From NCBI GenBank assembly GCA_946699065.1, contig CAMPDV010000847.1, positions 1-64,000 of the forward strand: a stretch of 64,000 nucleotides of DNA, in the 5' to 3' direction. The stretch's first letter is position 1. Every line of letters begins with the position of its first letter. Below the pieces are notes generated by a model. That model ran no database searches, was not told the origin of the DNA, and saw nothing but the letters and a program-made list of their open reading frames with translations. The DNA is from Loxodes magnus. Its lineage: Eukaryota; Ciliophora; Karyorelictea; Loxodida; Loxodidae. Below, piece by piece: positions 63,006 to 64,000 of this stretch. The position numbers and the translations under genes were made by a program.

Positions 63006-64000
63006 AAGATAGAATTTAGTTTTAAGGAGTATGCTTTGAGAAGTAATAAGTATTTTGAAAAGTGAAGAATTAAAGTAAGAAAAGAAGATAGAATTTAGTT
63101 TTAAGGAGTATGCTTTGAGAAGTAATAAGTATTTTGAAAAGTGAAGAATTAAAGTAAGAAAAGAAGATAGAATTTAGTTTTAAGGAGTATGCTTTGAGAA
63201 GTAATAAGTATTTAGAAAAGTGAAGAAGTAAAGTAAGAAAAGAAGATAGAATTTAGTTTTAAGGAGTATGCTTTGAGAAGTAATAAGTATTTTGAAAAGT
63301 GAAGAAGTAAAGTAAGAAAAGAAGATAGAATTTAGTTTTAAGGAGTATGCTTTGAGAAGTAATAAGTATTTAGAAAAGTGAAGAATTAAAGTAAGAAAAG
63401 AGATCGAATTTAGTTTTAAGGAGTATGCTTTGAGAAGTAATAAGTATTTTGAAAAGTGAAGAATTAAAGTAAGAAAAGAAGATAGAATTTAGTTTTAAGG
63501 AGTATGCTTTGAGAAGTAATAAGTATTTTGAAAAGTGAAGAATTAAAGTAAGAAAAGAGATCGAATTTAGTTTTAAGGAGTATGCTTTGAGAAGTAATAA
63601 GTATTTTGAAAAGTGAAGAATTAAAGTAAGAAAAGAAGATAGAATTTAGTTTTAAGGAGTATGCTTTGAGAAGTAATAAGTATTTAGAAAAGTGAAGAAG
63701 TAAAGTAAGAAAAGAAGATAGAATTTAGTTTTAAGGAGTATGCTTTGAGAAGTAATATGTATTTAGTTAAGTGAAGAATTAAAGTAAGAAAAGAAGATAG
63801 AATTTAGTTTTAAGGAGTATGCTTTGAGAAGTAATAAGTATTTAGAAAAGTGAAGAAGTAAAGTAAGAAAAGAAGATAGAATTTAGTTTTAAGGAGTATG
63901 CTTTGAGAAGTAATAAGTATTTAGAAAAGTGAAGAATTAAAGTAAGAAAAGAAGATAGAATTTAGTTTTAAGGAGTATGCTTTGAGAAGTAATAAGTATT

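Larger units (their letters stand above)
1729..64000 (+). repeat. Family B satellite array, 79-bp unit, about 790 copies
   Basis: The anchor GGAGTATGC recurs about every 79 bp throughout. A typical unit is 2041-2119 (A37 C1 G18 T23; 24% G+C). Taking the G of GATAGAATTT as unit base 1, the order is GATAGAATTTAG, TTTTAAGGAG, TATGCTTTGAGAAG, TAATAAGTATTTAG, AAAAGTGAAGAATTAAAG, TAAGAAAAGAA. The only C is unit base 27. Unit length is 77-80 bp because of recurrent 1-bp indels. All copies lie in one orientation, with no foreign insertion seen. Recurring variants fall at unit bases 1, 4, 11, 42, 49, 63-65, 69, 70 and 72. Stop codons occur on both strands in every unit, and 79 is 1 mod 3, so no frame stays open for long. 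The array continues beyond the right edge. Confidence 0.98.
40600..64000 (+). repeat. Family B domain 4 (kilobase-scale copied segments)
   Basis: Plain TTTTG/TTTAG units dominate, with sparse markers: ATTTGGTTTT, ATTAAGTTTT, TATTTTTAAG, GATCG and short units. The order of these markers recurs at offsets of 4,169, 5,045, 8,515/8,673 and 4,179 bp, listed separately. This domain is therefore a mosaic of a few multi-kilobase blocks. It continues past the right edge. Confidence 0.65.

Noticed and set aside
1..64000. Protein-coding reading frames in either direction
   Set aside because: Stop triplets occur several times per unit on both strands. Unit lengths of 79 and 88 are both 1 mod 3, so one stop per unit closes all frames within about three units. 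Short open frames are by-products of the repeat.
1729..64000. AAGGAG followed by ATG in every family B unit, like a ribosome-binding site and start codon
   Set aside because: The ATG follows AAGGAG after a single base, too close for a normal Shine-Dalgarno spacing, and the frame ends at once (ATG CTT TGA, or ATG CTT TTA GAG TAA in the short units).
1..64000. CRISPR array
   Set aside because: No unit has a constant repeat with a unique spacer. The whole unit is repeated and varies only at shared recurring sites, and no cas-like gene is present.
1..64000. Telomere repeats or telomere-associated array
   Set aside because: No run of short telomere motifs such as TTAGGG, TTTAGGG or TTAGG was seen. 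TTTTAAGGAG resembles them only loosely and occurs once per 79 bp. A subtelomeric location cannot be excluded.
1729..64000. CENP-B box
   Set aside because: The CENP-B box needs TTCG and CGGG elements. The consensus has no CG at all, and the rare GATCG units do not fit the pattern.
1..64000. tRNA, rRNA or other structured RNA genes
   Set aside because: The unit has almost no C on the + strand, so stable G-C stems cannot form. The best dyad I saw is TTTT-G-AAAA, with only four pairs.
1..64000. Bacterial or phage origin
   Set aside because: I know of no bacterial or phage genome with a 64-kb gene-free satellite array; the structure fits eukaryotic heterochromatin. The species could not be identified and I have not guessed one.
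1..64000. Simple assembly artefact made by repeating one read
   Set aside because: Units carry many different combinations of variants, with positional domains and nested duplications, which a looped read would not produce. Copy-number error in the perfect duplications remains possible and is noted in the findings.

Overview
The window holds no gene. It is one uninterrupted block of AT-rich tandem satellite DNA, all units head to tail in the same orientation, running off both ends. Two related families are present. Family A (1 to about 1,728) has an 88-bp unit, about 19.6 copies. Family B (about 1,729 to 64,000) has a 79-bp unit, about 790 copies. I see no RNA gene, transposon, inversion or single-copy sequence. 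A 64-kb gene-free array of near-identical, subtly diverged units is typical of eukaryotic heterochromatin (centromeric, pericentromeric, subtelomeric or a sex/B chromosome block). I cannot name the species or lineage from this sequence.

Layout. 1-1,728: family A, six spacer subtypes with a partly repeated order. 1,707-1,728: sharp A-to-B switch inside a module that both families share. 1,729 to about 17.3 kb: family B domain 1, marked by G-to-A changes giving an A7 run and by TTTCAG-type units. About 17.4-33 kb: domain 2, marked by GCTAAG units and TTTAGTTAAG units, with an exact 1,500-bp tandem duplication. About 33.4-40.6 kb: domain 3, dominated by a 77-bp short unit and GTTAAG units, with a 940-bp tandem duplication. 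About 40.6-64 kb: domain 4, built from kilobase-scale copies lying 4.2, 5.0, 8.5 and 8.7 kb apart.

How it works as a system. The units differ at a small set of recurring sites, and the same combinations recur nearby but seldom far away. That is the expected mark of unequal crossing-over and gene conversion between neighbours. The base composition is very asymmetric: a typical family B unit has 18 G but only 1 C on the + strand, in the same sense for the whole window. Coding is ruled out by unit length (79 and 88 are both 1 mod 3), so any stop codon in the unit closes all three frames within three units. All comparisons here were made by eye; unit counts and domain edges are approximate, while the duplication offsets were checked row by row.
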